A stretch of DNA of 64,000 bases, taken from JAKZVK01 sp965261065 (lineage in GTDB: Bacteria > Acidobacteriota > Terriglobia > Bryobacterales > UBA6623). The first letter of the stretch is position 1. Every line of letters starts with the position of its first letter. The notes beneath the pieces were generated by a model, which was not told the DNA's origin, did not search any database, and saw only the letters and a program-made list of their open reading frames with translations. Both the position numbers and the translations under genes were made by a program. Positions 54,802 to 63,634 of the stretch are shown here, in pieces. Where the stretch lies: positions 1,798,001 through 1,862,000 of the forward strand of contig OZ253444.1 in NCBI GenBank assembly GCA_965261065.1, in the 5' to 3' direction.

Positions 54802-55545
54802 AGTGCCGCGGCCGGATCGCCGAGCGGCCCTTCATCTTGCGCACGTACCGGGAGGCATCCCGAGAGACTGTCGGGAGCCCGAGTTCATTGAGGCTTTTCG
54901 TGAGCCGGTTGGCTTCCTCTTTCTCCGCCTTGCTAAAGTAACGAAGTGCCGTCCGTTTCGGCCCGGCCTTGAGCTCGATCCCGGGAACAACCAGTCCCTG
55001 ATCCGCATGCCTTTCCTCTAGCTTCCGCGCGATCTCCGCAAGCCGTTCCCGCTGATCTTCCGTTGCGATGTGAATGTACAGTCTCGGGGCTAACTTCTTC
55101 TCGATCTTGACCGCGCTCGGGGTCGTAGCCTGTATCTGCTGCAAGGTTTCAAACGCGAGAAGGCTCTGTTGGGCGGTTGGGGCTTGCTCGGCATTCTTGG
55201 CCAGTTCCTCTTCTGCCTCGACCGCCACGGCGCCCCAGAACTCCGGATTGCTGTTTGCAATCTCAAGTGCCAGATCACGTACCTCTTGATCCGTATCGTC
55301 GACGATGACGGCCACCAGCGATCCGGCCAGATCCGGAGTGAGCTGACCCCCCGCCGCCAACTGCTTGACGACCCGCAAGGCAAGCTTCCGCTCGACCACG
55401 CTTTCCGACGACAAATGCGTGATCAGACTGACCGCGCGTTCTACCGACTTGATCTCCTCGCCAACCAGCCAAATGGCTACAGGGATCAGGATCCCCGCGA
55501 GGGTAGAAATGATCTTGGTCCAAACATCGATCGTGTTCGACCAAT

Positions 55546-56576
55546 GCTGGGTATCCACTTGACTCAGGTGACCCCAAGATGTAGTGTAGGGCCTGGTGGA
55601 GGATTACCCGCGCGACCAACTCGAATTCGAGTCTCACTTTGCGAGCGAGGAGGCTTGCCGCGACTATCTGTTCGCCTTGCGCTGGCCAGAGGGTTTCCGC
55701 TGTCCAAGGTGTGGGCATGAGCGCGCTTGGCCGGTGCGCAAAGTGTGGTTCGAATGCGCTCGCTGCGGGCGGCAAACCTCCGTCACCGCCGGCACGATCT
55801 TTCAAGACACACGCAAGCCGCTGCGGCTGTGGTTCCGGGCGATGTGGACCATCACCACGCAGAAGAATGGGGCCAGCGCCCTGGGCCTACAGCGCGTTCT
55901 GGGACTGGGCAGTTACCAAACCGCCTGGCCTTGGATGCACAAACTGAGGCGAGCGATGGTGCGCTCGGGGCGGGAGCGATTGACGGGCCTCGTCGAGGTC
56001 GATGAGACCTACTGGGGCGCTGAAGAAGAAGGGGTAATCGGCCGGCAGACCGAGCGTAAAGCGTTGATTGCAGTCGCCGCGGAAGAGAGAGGCACCGGGC
56101 TGGGGCGCATCCGCATGCAGCGCGTTCAGAACGCCTCGGCGGCCAGTTTGATGCCCTTCGTCGAGGAGTCGGTCGAGCCGGGCAGCGTGGTTGTTACCGA
56201 CAACTGGTCGGGCTACGATCCGCTCAAGAAGAAGGACTACCAGCGTCGTATCATCTCGATTAACAACCGCCGCGAGCAGGCCTCGCAGCTACTGCCGAGG
56301 GTGCACTTGGCGATCTCGCTACTCAAGCGCTGGATGCTGGGCACGCATCAGGGGGCGGTCAGCCACGAGCATCTGGACTACTATCTCGACGAGTTCGTGT
56401 TCCGCTTCAATCGGCGCAGATCACGCAGTCGGGGCAAGCTCTTCTACCGCCTTGTGCAGCAGGCCATGGCGGTGGAGCCGACGCCGTACCGCTCGATCGT
56501 CGCCGATTGGGACGCTAAGACGCTGTGAGCCCAACTACAAGATGTTGGGGTCACCTGAGTCAAGTGGATACCAGGC
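55546..56576 (+). mobile_element. IS1595-family element, copy 3
   Basis: 1031 bp; ends GCTGGGTATCC and, read inward from the right, GCCTGGTATCC. Flanked by the 8-bp direct repeat CGACCAAT (55538-55545 and 56577-56584). Inserted in codons 8-10 of a minus-strand gene. Confidence 0.95.
55596..56528 (+). CDS. IS1595 family transposase, copy 3
   Basis: 310 residues, intact; differs from copy 1 at about one residue (MVRSGRE for MVRPGRE). Confidence 0.95.
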   Translation: MEDYPRDQLEFESHFASEEACRDYLFALRWPEGFRCPRCGHERAWPVRKVWFECARCGRQTSVTAGTIFQDTRKPLRLWFRAMWTITTQKNGASALGLQRVLGLGSYQTAWPWMHKLRRAMVRSGRERLTGLVEVDETYWGAEEEGVIGRQTERKALIAVAAEERGTGLGRIRMQRVQNASAASLMPFVEESVEPGSVVVTDNWSGYDPLKKKDYQRRIISINNRREQASQLLPRVHLAISLLKRWMLGTHQGAVSHEHLDYYLDEFVFRFNRRRSRSRGKLFYRLVQQAMAVEPTPYRSIVADWDAKTL

Positions 56577-56606
56577 CGACCAATTACGCTTTTGCCGCTC
56601 CGCCAT

Positions 56607-57096
56607 CGCGCCTCCTTTTCCGGCCCCCGGTCTCAAGGGACCGACACGATTATAGGCGGGCCGGGCGAAGAGAATCGATTCCCGCGCTGCGACCACTCAC
56701 GACACCGAGATTGCATCGGTGCTCTGTCGAGGCGTGGGCAGGGGCCCGCCCTAGCAACAGCCACGTTGGTGACCTGCACCGGCTAGCCGGCCTTTTGGCA
56801 AGGTTTGGCGAGGTTCTCGGCGAAGTTGTCATTCATGGGTTGTCGCGTTCCCCCCTCTTCACCCTCGCCGGCCTCAGGGTAACGCACCGGTCTGTGGCAA
56901 TCGACCGTTTTCGCCGTAAGTGATTGATTCTGTGGGATGAAGATGCTGTGACTGGCTTCCGTAGAGGGAGGATCTTTGCACAGCGAAATCGTTGTGTAAC
57001 GCTGGACCACATCGAGCCGCGCCCGTGAGGTCGCCTTGCCAAACTCGAGTTAGGGCTCGTCCCCATTCGAGCGTCCCCATGCGAGTCGATCACGGA
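56607..57096. other. Intergenic region without recognised gene
   Basis: About 490 bp between the broken membrane-protein gene and the Phd-like antitoxin. Short frames are present but none has a family match or ribosome site that I can support. It includes the upstream (promoter) region of the broken gene, which starts at 56606 on the minus strand. Confidence 0.5.
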
Positions 57097-57124
57097 TTGA
57101 CAATTGTACGACATGTTGTACAAT
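57097..57124 (+). promoter_or_regulatory. Promoter with overlapping 22-bp operator palindrome
   Basis: TTGACA (57097-57102), 16-bp spacer, TACAAT (57119-57124). The spacer and -10 form ATTGTACgACATGTtGTACAAT (57103-57124), palindromic except for one pair. This is the strongest promoter-like signal in the window and fits autoregulation by the antitoxin encoded downstream. Confidence 0.82.
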
Positions 57125-57140
57125 ACAAGTGGAGGCAGCA

Positions 57141-57644
57141 ATGGCGGAAGACCAAGTTCCGATCAGCAAGGCCCGTGCCAAGATCGCCAACCTGGCCAAG
57201 CTAGCACAGACTCAGATGCGCCGCTACGTCCTGACCCACCAGGGGGTACCGCAGGCCGTGTTGCTGGGCTCCGAAGACTACCGCTCTCTGAAGGCGGCGG
57301 CTGAACTGGCGCACCGCCCGGAAGTCATCGAAAACATCCTCAGCGGCCAATCCCAAGTTCGTGAGGGCAAGACGATCGCACTCACGGAAGTAAAGCGGCG
57401 AGCCAAAGCGGGTGCCAAGCAAGCCGGCGGCGGGCTCTTCATCCTCAGCGATCCAGAGGGGGCATACTCTCAACAAGACCTGGAAGCCAAGTTGGGCGAC
57501 TTGGGTTTGAAGGTTGAAAAGATCACCGAACCGGTCATCCGCCCGGTTGAGGAAGCCCATCCTAGGCAGTTTGGAAAGAGCCTTGCCGAGCGCTATCTAG
57601 GTTTGATGCGAGGGCCTACCGGAGCGCTGGTCAAGAAACGCTAG
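57141..57644 (+). CDS. Phd/YefM-like antitoxin with C-terminal extension
   Basis: 167 residues from ATG 57141 (GGAGG 5-6 nt upstream; GTG 57129 is an alternative). The N-terminal ~65 residues follow the Phd/YefM pattern (ISKARAKIANLAKLAQTQMR, VLTHQGVPQAVLLGSEDYRSL). A further ~100 residues with LFILSDPEGAYSQQDLEAKL and a basic C-terminus are not found in ordinary ~80-residue Phd proteins. No toxin gene follows on this strand; the next two genes are convergent. The operator overlapping its promoter supports a DNA-binding autoregulator. Confidence 0.75.
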   Translation: MAEDQVPISKARAKIANLAKLAQTQMRRYVLTHQGVPQAVLLGSEDYRSLKAAAELAHRPEVIENILSGQSQVREGKTIALTEVKRRAKAGAKQAGGGLFILSDPEGAYSQQDLEAKLGDLGLKVEKITEPVIRPVEEAHPRQFGKSLAERYLGLMRGPTGALVKKR

Positions 57645-57942
57645 CGCTGAAAGAGACAGTTGCTCCGAGCAACTGCAGGCAGAAGCCCAAGAACACCAAG
57701 TACAGCCCTAACAGCGAGTAGCCGCGCTGTTCATCGTTGAGCGCTCCAAGCCTTGATTCGATTTCAGAGGAGCGGACGACCGCATCCCGGCCTTCGCGGA
57801 ACAGCTTCCACGCGATGCGAAACGCCCGCTTGGCGAAGTACGGCAACGAGAAGGGATGATACGAGCGAGCCATCATCAGCACGCCCACGATTCCGAGGGT
57901 CGCACCGGCAATCGATAGCAGGAATCCCAGAGATCCAACCAT
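57631..57942 (-). CDS. Small membrane protein of unknown function
   Basis: 103 residues with two hydrophobic helices (about 3-25 and 77-99) and a basic linker between them (KRAFRIAWKLFREGRDAVVR). No family recognised. Its 3' end overlaps the convergent antitoxin gene by 14 bp, and a possible toxin-like gene lies 20 bp upstream on the same strand. It could be a partner of either neighbour, but nothing in the sequence decides this. Confidence 0.65.
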   Translation of the reverse strand: MVGSLGFLLSIAGATLGIVGVLMMARSYHPFSLPYFAKRAFRIAWKLFREGRDAVVRSSEIESRLGALNDEQRGYSLLGLYLVFLGFCLQLLGATVSFSASVS

Positions 57943-57962
57943 GTTCGTCGAGTAGTTCGTTG

Positions 57963-58220
57963 CTACGGAATATAGACTTCGACGACGTGAACGATGTCAC
58001 TGGTCTCGTAAAGTACAGCGAATCTTCCCACATCTACACGGAAAAGTGCGCCGCCGGAGGCGCCTGTCCCGAGTACGGGAAACCCGTGCCCCGAGCCCGC
58101 AGCCACGTCCACCAGAGCTTCGCAGACAGCGTCGACCTCTTCATCGCTGGGAGCAAAACCGATGAATCGCTCATAGGCACACTCGGCAAACCTTACCGAT
58201 TTCCGTGAACGAGACGCCAT
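57963..58220 (-). CDS. Possible RelE/ParE-like small protein
   Basis: 85 residues. The end, GALFRVDVGRFAVLYETSDIVHVVEVYIP, has the beta-strand pattern of RelE/ParE toxins (RVxxGxxRVLYE...VxVxxV), and the start (VRFAECAYERFIGF) would fit the first strand and helix. There is no adjacent antitoxin on the same strand; the Phd-like gene is convergent at 57141-57644. Assignment is tentative and needs structure prediction. Confidence 0.5.
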   Translation of the reverse strand: MASRSRKSVRFAECAYERFIGFAPSDEEVDAVCEALVDVAAGSGHGFPVLGTGASGGALFRVDVGRFAVLYETSDIVHVVEVYIP

Positions 58221-58351
58221 GCTGCCCCCGATAGGATACAGCTACGAAGCAGGTTTGTGCTCTCCAATCGGCGGCCTCATGCGCGCCTCTGTGGTGCAGG
58301 CAGGCCGATGATATCCTGATCGAAAATGCTTTCAGCGGTGTTCGTGGGGGC

Positions 58352-58543
58352 TTGGTCGTTGAGGACTATCCAGACTACCCGAAAGGGCCGCGTGTCCTTG
58401 TGCTGCCGCAGGATCGGAATGGCAAGCCGATACACGTGTTGAGGGGCATCCCGACAGCAGCGAACAGCCCGGCCGTGAGCATCACCGCGTACAGGCCCGA
58501 TCCGGACCGCTGGACGGAGGACTTCTCAAGGAGGGTCTCGTGA
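58352..58543 (+). CDS. DUF4258-like protein, possibly N-terminally truncated
   Basis: 63 residues from the TTG at 58352. VVEDYPDYPKGPRVLVLPQDRNGKPIHVLRGIP and ITAYRPDPDRWTEDF match the C-terminal part of DUF4258 proteins, a RelE-like toxin-related family. Reading upstream in frame (ADDILIENAFSGVRGG, about 58304-58351) continues the similarity, but no good start codon is found, so the native N-terminus is lost or starts unusually. Overlaps the next gene by 4 bp. Confidence 0.7.
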   Translation: MVVEDYPDYPKGPRVLVLPQDRNGKPIHVLRGIPTAANSPAVSITAYRPDPDRWTEDFSRRVS

Positions 58544-58755
58544 GCAAAGGACGCCGCAAGAAATTTGTGCACAAGGGACGATACGCGGCGGAGGTGAAGG
58601 TTGAGGTGATCGAGTCGGACACCGGCTGGGCGCCGTACTTGTCGCTGCCCGATGCCCGCAAGCTGGATGAAGTCCGCCAGGCACTCCGCAAGGGAGACCT
58701 TAAGGCCGCAGCCCGGCTCGGCCGCGTGTATGAGCTAACACCTGTCACGGTCTAG
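58540..58755 (+). CDS. Small partner of the DUF4258-like protein, probable antitoxin
   Basis: 71 residues from GTG 58540, overlapping the DUF4258-like stop. KKFVHKGRYAAEVKVEVIESDTGWAPYLSLPDARKLDEVRQALRKGDLKAAARLGRVYEL is a compact protein type that recurs directly after DUF4258 genes, as far as I recall, in an arrangement like a toxin-antitoxin pair. Function not demonstrated. Confidence 0.72.
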   Translation: MSKGRRKKFVHKGRYAAEVKVEVIESDTGWAPYLSLPDARKLDEVRQALRKGDLKAAARLGRVYELTPVTV

Positions 58756-58877
58756 CCACCGGCGGAGCGGCGACTCACTCAAGATTCCTGGTGGCTTGTT
58801 GAAGCCCAATGATAATGTCCCCTTGAGCGCCCAATAGAAATGTCCCCTACTCTGAGGCTCCGAAGGAGGAGCCGAGA

Positions 58878-60128
58878 GTGGGAAGGACATGGATGAGTGC
58901 CAAGGAGTTGAGGCGCGGCGAAGTGCTGAGCCGAGTGAAACGAGGGGAACTGAAGTTGACCGAAGCCGCCGAGCTGCTGGAGGTCAGCTACCGCCATGCG
59001 AAGCGTCTGAAGAAGCGTTACCGTGCGGGCGGGGCCAAGGCTTTGGTGCACGGTAACGTCGGCCGTGCTTCGAACCGAGTCGATCAGAAGCGACGCCAGC
59101 AGGTTCTCGAGTTGGTGCGCGAGAACTATGCGGGCGAGGGGCACGAGCGCTTCGGGCCGACGCTGGCGTCGGAACATCTGGCAGCCGACCACGGCCTGGA
59201 AGTGCCGCGCGAAACACTGCGGCGCTGGATGCTCGCCGCGGGTCTGTGGAGCCGCCGTCGCAAGCGCCAACCGCATCGCACCCGGCGCCAACGCAAAGCG
59301 CACTTCGGCGAGCTGATTCAACTCGACGGTTCGCACCACCACTGGCTGGAAGAACGCGGCCCGAAAGCCTGTCTGATGAACTTCGTCGATGACGCGACCG
59401 GTGTGGCGCTGTGCCGTTTCTCGGACCAGGAAACGACCTGGGCCGCGGCCGATCTGCTCGCAGCCTGGGTGCGTCAACACGGCGTTCCCAAGGCGTTGTA
59501 CTGCGACTGGAAAAACGTCTACCAGCGCCAGCCGACGTCGCGGGAAGCGCTGGCAGGCATCAAGCCCGAGACGCAGTTCGGGCGCATGTGTGCCAAGCTC
59601 GGCATTACGATCATGGCGGCTTCCTCGCCGCAAGCCAAGAGCCGAGTGGAGCGCCATCACGGCACGCACCAAGACCGCCTGATCAAGAAGATGCGGCTGC
59701 GCGGGATCGTCGAGTACGAGGCGGCGAACCGTTATCTCGACGAGGAGTACTTGGCCGAGCACAACGAGCGCTTCGCCTGTGAGCCGGCGGCGGCAGCGGA
59801 CTTTCACCAGGCGCTCCCCCGCGGCACCGAGCTGCGAGGGGTGTTCTGTTGCGAGTACGAACGGGTGGTGAGCAACGACCGGGTGGTGCGTTTCGAGAAT
59901 CGTTGTTTGCAGTTGAAGCCGAAACGCAACCAGGGCGTGGGGGCGGGGGCACGGGTGACGGTCCAACAGTGGCGCGATGAGAGCTTGCAGGTGAGGGTTG
60001 ACGGGCACGAGATCGAGCACGACGTGATCGCCACGCCGACGCCACAGCTGCGGACGAAGCCAGCACCACAGCAGCGTCCGGGGGGCGGGCGCAAGCCGGC
60101 GGCGGACCACCCCTGGCGGCGGTATTAA
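58878..60128 (+). CDS. IS1202-type (ISNCY) transposase
   Basis: 416 residues, intact. Helix-turn-helix N-terminus (KLTEAAELLEVSYRHAKRLKKRY) and an integrase-like catalytic core with LIQLDGSHHHWLEERG, ALYCDWKNVYQRQP and SSPQAKSRVERHHGTHQDRL, which give the D, D and E. Family assignment from this arrangement and the long target duplication. The stop codon lies directly before the IS481 insertion, so the protein is not affected. Confidence 0.92.
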   Translation: MGRTWMSAKELRRGEVLSRVKRGELKLTEAAELLEVSYRHAKRLKKRYRAGGAKALVHGNVGRASNRVDQKRRQQVLELVRENYAGEGHERFGPTLASEHLAADHGLEVPRETLRRWMLAAGLWSRRRKRQPHRTRRQRKAHFGELIQLDGSHHHWLEERGPKACLMNFVDDATGVALCRFSDQETTWAAADLLAAWVRQHGVPKALYCDWKNVYQRQPTSREALAGIKPETQFGRMCAKLGITIMAASSPQAKSRVERHHGTHQDRLIKKMRLRGIVEYEAANRYLDEEYLAEHNERFACEPAAAADFHQALPRGTELRGVFCCEYERVVSNDRVVRFENRCLQLKPKRNQGVGAGARVTVQQWRDESLQVRVDGHEIEHDVIATPTPQLRTKPAPQQRPGGGRKPAADHPWRRY

Positions 60129-60132
60129 CCGG

Positions 60133-61485
60133 GCACATGGGTAACACATGATGCCAAGCACATAGGTAACACTTTGAGGCATAGAACATTTCTGGGAGGG
60201 AATGCTTTATGCCGTGGCAGGAGACCTGTGTGCGAGACGAGAGAACCCATTTTATCGTGGACTGGGAAAGAGACGAGGAGTCGATGGCCGAGCTGTGCCG
60301 GCGCTACTCGGTGAGCCGCAAGACCGGCTACAAATGGCTGCAGCGCTACCAGCAGCAGAGCTGGGAAGGTTTGCAGGACCACTCCCGGGCGCCGCAACGC
60401 CATCCCGGTCAGACCGCGGCCGCGATCGAGCAAGAGATTCTCGCTCTGCGGGCGCAGCACAGTCGCTGGGGTGCGGTCACCTTGAGGGCGCGGCTGCAGC
60501 GAAGGCAGCCCGACGTGGCATGGCCGGCGGTGAGCACGATCGGAAACCTGCTGCGACGACACGGTCTGAGCGTGCCCCGACGACGCCGGCCCCGCGCCGC
60601 ACCGACCCCGCTGCCGCTGACGCCAGGCAAGCAGCCCAACCAGGTTTGGTGCGCCGACTTCAAAGGCTGGTTTCGCACCCAAGACGGCCGGCGCTGCGAT
60701 CCCTTAACGATCTCGGACGCGGCCAGCCGCTACCTGTTGCGGTGCCAGGCGGTGACGAAACCGGACGGGGACCATGTTCGGCCGTTGTTCGAGGCGACGT
60801 TTCGAGAGTTTGGACTGCCGCGGGTGATGCGTACCGACAACGGGCCGCCGTTTGCGACCCTGGCGGTGCACGGGCTGGGGCGGCTGGCAGTGTGGTGGAT
60901 CAAGTTGGGGATCTGTCCCGAGCGGATCGAGCCGGGACATCCGGAACAGAACGGGCGGCATGAGCGGATGCACCGTACGCTGAAGCAAGAGACCGCCGCG
61001 CCGCCAGCGGCGAATCTGCGAGCGCAGCAACGGGCGTTTGATGGCTTTCGCAGCGACTACAACGAGGAGCGACCGCACCAGGGACTGGAGTTGCGAACCC
61101 CTGGTGAGTGTTATCACGGCGCGGCGCGGGCGTATCCGTCGCGGGTGGACGAGCCGGAGTATGCGGCGCCGATGCAGGTGCGGCGCGTGATGGATGGGCG
61201 GATTCGCTGGCGGCGTCAACGAGTGTTCGTCGGCAAGGGACTCAACGGGGAGCGGGTCGGGGTGGAGGAGATCGAGGAGGGCGTGTGGCGAGTGTGGTTT
61301 TCCTTTTATGAGTTGGGAGTATTCGAGGAACGAGAGCGGCGGTTGCGCCCGAGCAAGGGCCCAGCGGCGGGCCCTTCGTCCGGGGGTGGGACTTGACTCT
61401 GGTCGCCCTCCGGGCTCCCTGCGTCAAGCCCCACCCCGGACGAAAAGTGTTACCTATGTGCTTGGCATAAAGTGTTACCCATGTC
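60133..61485 (+). mobile_element. IS481-family element nested in the IS1202-type element
   Basis: Ends share a long inverted repeat: left CACATGGGTAACACATGATG continuing CCAAGCACATAGGTAACACTTT, right the near-identical inverse. CCGG flanks both sides (60129-60132 and 61486-61489) as a likely 4-bp duplication. Exact ends are uncertain by 1-2 bp because the flank is palindromic. Confidence 0.85.
60209..61396 (+). CDS. IS481 family transposase
   Basis: 395 residues, intact. N-terminal helix-turn-helix (SMAELCRRYSVSRKTGYKWLQRY), then the rve-type integrase core with VWCADFKGWF (first Asp), RVMRTDNGPPF (second Asp) and HPEQNGRHERMHRTLK (Glu), and the closing NEERPHQGLELRTPGECY motif. Confidence 0.95.
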   Translation: MPWQETCVRDERTHFIVDWERDEESMAELCRRYSVSRKTGYKWLQRYQQQSWEGLQDHSRAPQRHPGQTAAAIEQEILALRAQHSRWGAVTLRARLQRRQPDVAWPAVSTIGNLLRRHGLSVPRRRRPRAAPTPLPLTPGKQPNQVWCADFKGWFRTQDGRRCDPLTISDAASRYLLRCQAVTKPDGDHVRPLFEATFREFGLPRVMRTDNGPPFATLAVHGLGRLAVWWIKLGICPERIEPGHPEQNGRHERMHRTLKQETAAPPAANLRAQQRAFDGFRSDYNEERPHQGLELRTPGECYHGAARAYPSRVDEPEYAAPMQVRRVMDGRIRWRRQRVFVGKGLNGERVGVEEIEEGVWRVWFSFYELGVFEERERRLRPSKGPAAGPSSGGGT

Positions 61486-62603
61486 CCGGTCAGCACAGGC
61501 GAGCTGTGTTACGGAAAAAACGGGCTGCGAATACATAAGAGGGCTGTGGAAATGCCGGGTCGGATGGAAAGCGTGGAAAATCTCTCGAGGCAGCAGTACC
61601 GGGTTCGAGGAGCGGTGGATGGTTTTCCACCCTTCCCACCGCCCCTTGGAAATCGCTACGCGATTCCCACAGTTCCACAGCCCCGACGACGACGATATCT
61701 CTCCTACAAACAAGAAACACAAGGGGACACTTCTATCGAGCTACCGAGGGGGACATTTCTATTGGGCGTTGACAAAGATTCCTGGTGGCTTTGACGTTTA
61801 CCCTGAAAAGTAGTAGCCTGTCCCCCAGTTTGCCTCTTCGAATGGCCCTGCGTGGCCCTTCAGGGTCTGGTTCAGGCCCCGTCCCCGTCCGAGCCCCCCA
61901 GTGCGGGGCAGCCTCCTCCCCGATTCATCCAAAGACAAACCTATATCCCGGATCGAGCACCCTCTCGACAGGATCGAAAAGCAGCATCAGCTCTCGAATC
62001 AGGTAAGGATTGGTGCGGCCTTGTGTGACCGCGTTTCGGATCACCTCAAGGCCATGCTGTACGCCGCTTGACTCGTCGATATCGACGTCCGCTGCCAGTT
62101 CTCCGCTCTGCTTGTGGCGCATGAAAGTGACCTGGAGGTTCGCATGGTCGTCCCTGCTCTTGAAGCTGTCTTCCAGTTGAAACCCGCTCAACGGCTTGTG
62201 AAGTGCTTTTGGAGCGGACTTGAACCGATCAGACTTCCGCAGCGCCTCTGGCATGCCCGAATCGACCGAGCAGAAGCATCGATCCTGACGAATGACCTGG
62301 GCCGCGCGGACAAACCGAAAGCAGCGGGCGGCAGATACATGGCTTGCCTTCGTGAAGATATTAAGCAAACACGCCTTCCGCAACGGTCCCAGAGCATCGT
62401 ATAGGCCCTTGCCTTGGAGCCCCAACAGATCGTTGTCCTCTGACTTCGGAGCCCGCATCCGGGCAATGTCCAAGAAGCTTCGCAGCGGCGACCCCAACGC
62501 GGAGAAGCTTGGTGCCTTGATATCCCGGACGCGCTTCGGTTTCACCATCAGCCGGATGTGAGATTCGCTCGGCGTATTGACCTTCTTCTCAAGAATGATC
62601 TGA

Positions 62604-63634
62604 GCTTGGTATCCACTTGACTCAGGTGACCCCAAGATGTAGTGTAGGGCCTGGTGGAGGATTACCCGCGCGACCAACTCGAATTCGAGTCTCGCTTTGC
62701 GAGCGAGGAGGCTTGCCGCGACTATCTGTTCGCCTTGCGCTGGCCAGAGGGTTTCCGCTGTCCAAGGTGTGGGCATGAGCGCGCTTGGCCGGTGCGCAAA
62801 GTGTGGTTCGAATGCGCTCGCTGCGGGCGGCAAACCTCCGTCACCGCCGGCACGATCTTTCAAGACACACGCAAGCCGCTGCGGCTGTGGTTCCGGGCGA
62901 TGTGGACCATCACCACGCAGAAGAATGGGGCCAGCGCCCTGGGTCTACAGCGCGTTCTGGGACTGGGCAGTTACCAAACCGCCTGGCCTTGGATGCACAA
63001 GCTGAGGCGAGCGATGGTGCGCCCGGGGCGGGAGCGATTGACGGGCCTCGTCGAGGTCGATGAGACCTACTGGGGCGCTGAAGAAGAAGGGGTAATCGGC
63101 CGGCAGACCGAGCGTAAAGCGTTGATTGCAGTCGCCGCGGAAGAGAGAGGCGCCGGGCTGGGGCGCATCCGCATGCAGCGCGTTCAGAACGCCTCGGCGG
63201 CCAGTTTGATGCCCTTCGTCGAGGAGTCGGTCGAGCCGGGCAGCGTGGTTGTTACCGACAACTGGTCGGGCTACGATCCGCTCAAGAAGAAGGACTACCA
63301 GCGTCGTATCATCTCGATTAACAACCGCCGCGAGCAGGCCTCGCAGCTACTGCCGAGGGTGCACTTGGCGATCTCGCTACTCAAGCGCTGGATGCTGGGC
63401 ACGCATCAGGGGGCGGTCAGCCACGAGCATCTGGACTACTATCTCGACGAGTTCGTGTTCCGCTTCAATCGGCGCAGATCACGCAGTCGGGGCAAGCTCT
63501 TCTACCGCCTTGTGCAGCAGGCCATGGCGGTGGAGCCGACGCCGTACCGCTCGATCGTCGCCGATTGGGACGCTAAGACGCTGTGAGCCCAACTACAAGA
63601 TGTTGGGGTCACCTGAGTCAAGTGGATACCCGGC
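62604..63634 (+). mobile_element. IS1595-family element, copy 4
   Basis: 1031 bp; left end GCTTGGTATCC, right end read inward GCCGGGTATCC. Flanked by the 8-bp direct repeat TGATCTGA (62596-62603 and 63635-63642). Confidence 0.95.
62654..63586 (+). CDS. IS1595 family transposase, copy 4
   Basis: 310 residues, intact; differs from copy 1 at about two residues (FESRFA; ERGAGLG). Confidence 0.95.
   Translation: MEDYPRDQLEFESRFASEEACRDYLFALRWPEGFRCPRCGHERAWPVRKVWFECARCGRQTSVTAGTIFQDTRKPLRLWFRAMWTITTQKNGASALGLQRVLGLGSYQTAWPWMHKLRRAMVRPGRERLTGLVEVDETYWGAEEEGVIGRQTERKALIAVAAEERGAGLGRIRMQRVQNASAASLMPFVEESVEPGSVVVTDNWSGYDPLKKKDYQRRIISINNRREQASQLLPRVHLAISLLKRWMLGTHQGAVSHEHLDYYLDEFVFRFNRRRSRSRGKLFYRLVQQAMAVEPTPYRSIVADWDAKTL

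Larger units (their letters stand above)
54761..56606 (-). pseudogene. Membrane-anchored HEAT-like protein of unknown function, interrupted by IS1595 copy 3
   Basis: Most of the gene is at 54761-55545; the first 22 nt are at 56606-56585, beyond the IS. Removing the IS and one copy of the target duplication gives an ATG with an AAGGAGG site 6 nt upstream and the N-terminus MAERQKRNWSNTIDVWTKII. A membrane helix (about residues 16-36) is followed by HEAT-like helices (RKLALRVVKQLAAGG; DTDQEVRDLALEIANS) and a C-terminal domain (RLYIHIATEDQRERLAEIAR; LRYFSKAEKEEANRL) that resembles LytR_C-like modules. In the present form a GTG in the IS end could give a chimeric protein starting MDTQHWSN. Family unknown. 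Confidence 0.82.
58798..61774 (+). mobile_element. IS1202-type (ISNCY) element, with an IS481 element inserted
   Basis: Inverted ends around GCCCAAT...AATGTCCCC at left (58798-58852, two subterminal copies) and the inverse at right (61730-61774). Flanked by the 17-bp direct repeat AAGATTCCTGGTGGCTT (58781-58797 and 61775-61791). Long duplications are known for the IS1202 group. Without the nested IS481 the element is about 1.6 kb. 61490-61774 is its non-coding 3' part. Confidence 0.85.

Noticed and set aside
58779..60182. 467-residue minus-strand frame
   Set aside because: Shadow of the IS1202-type transposase; Arg/Pro-rich and without family motifs.
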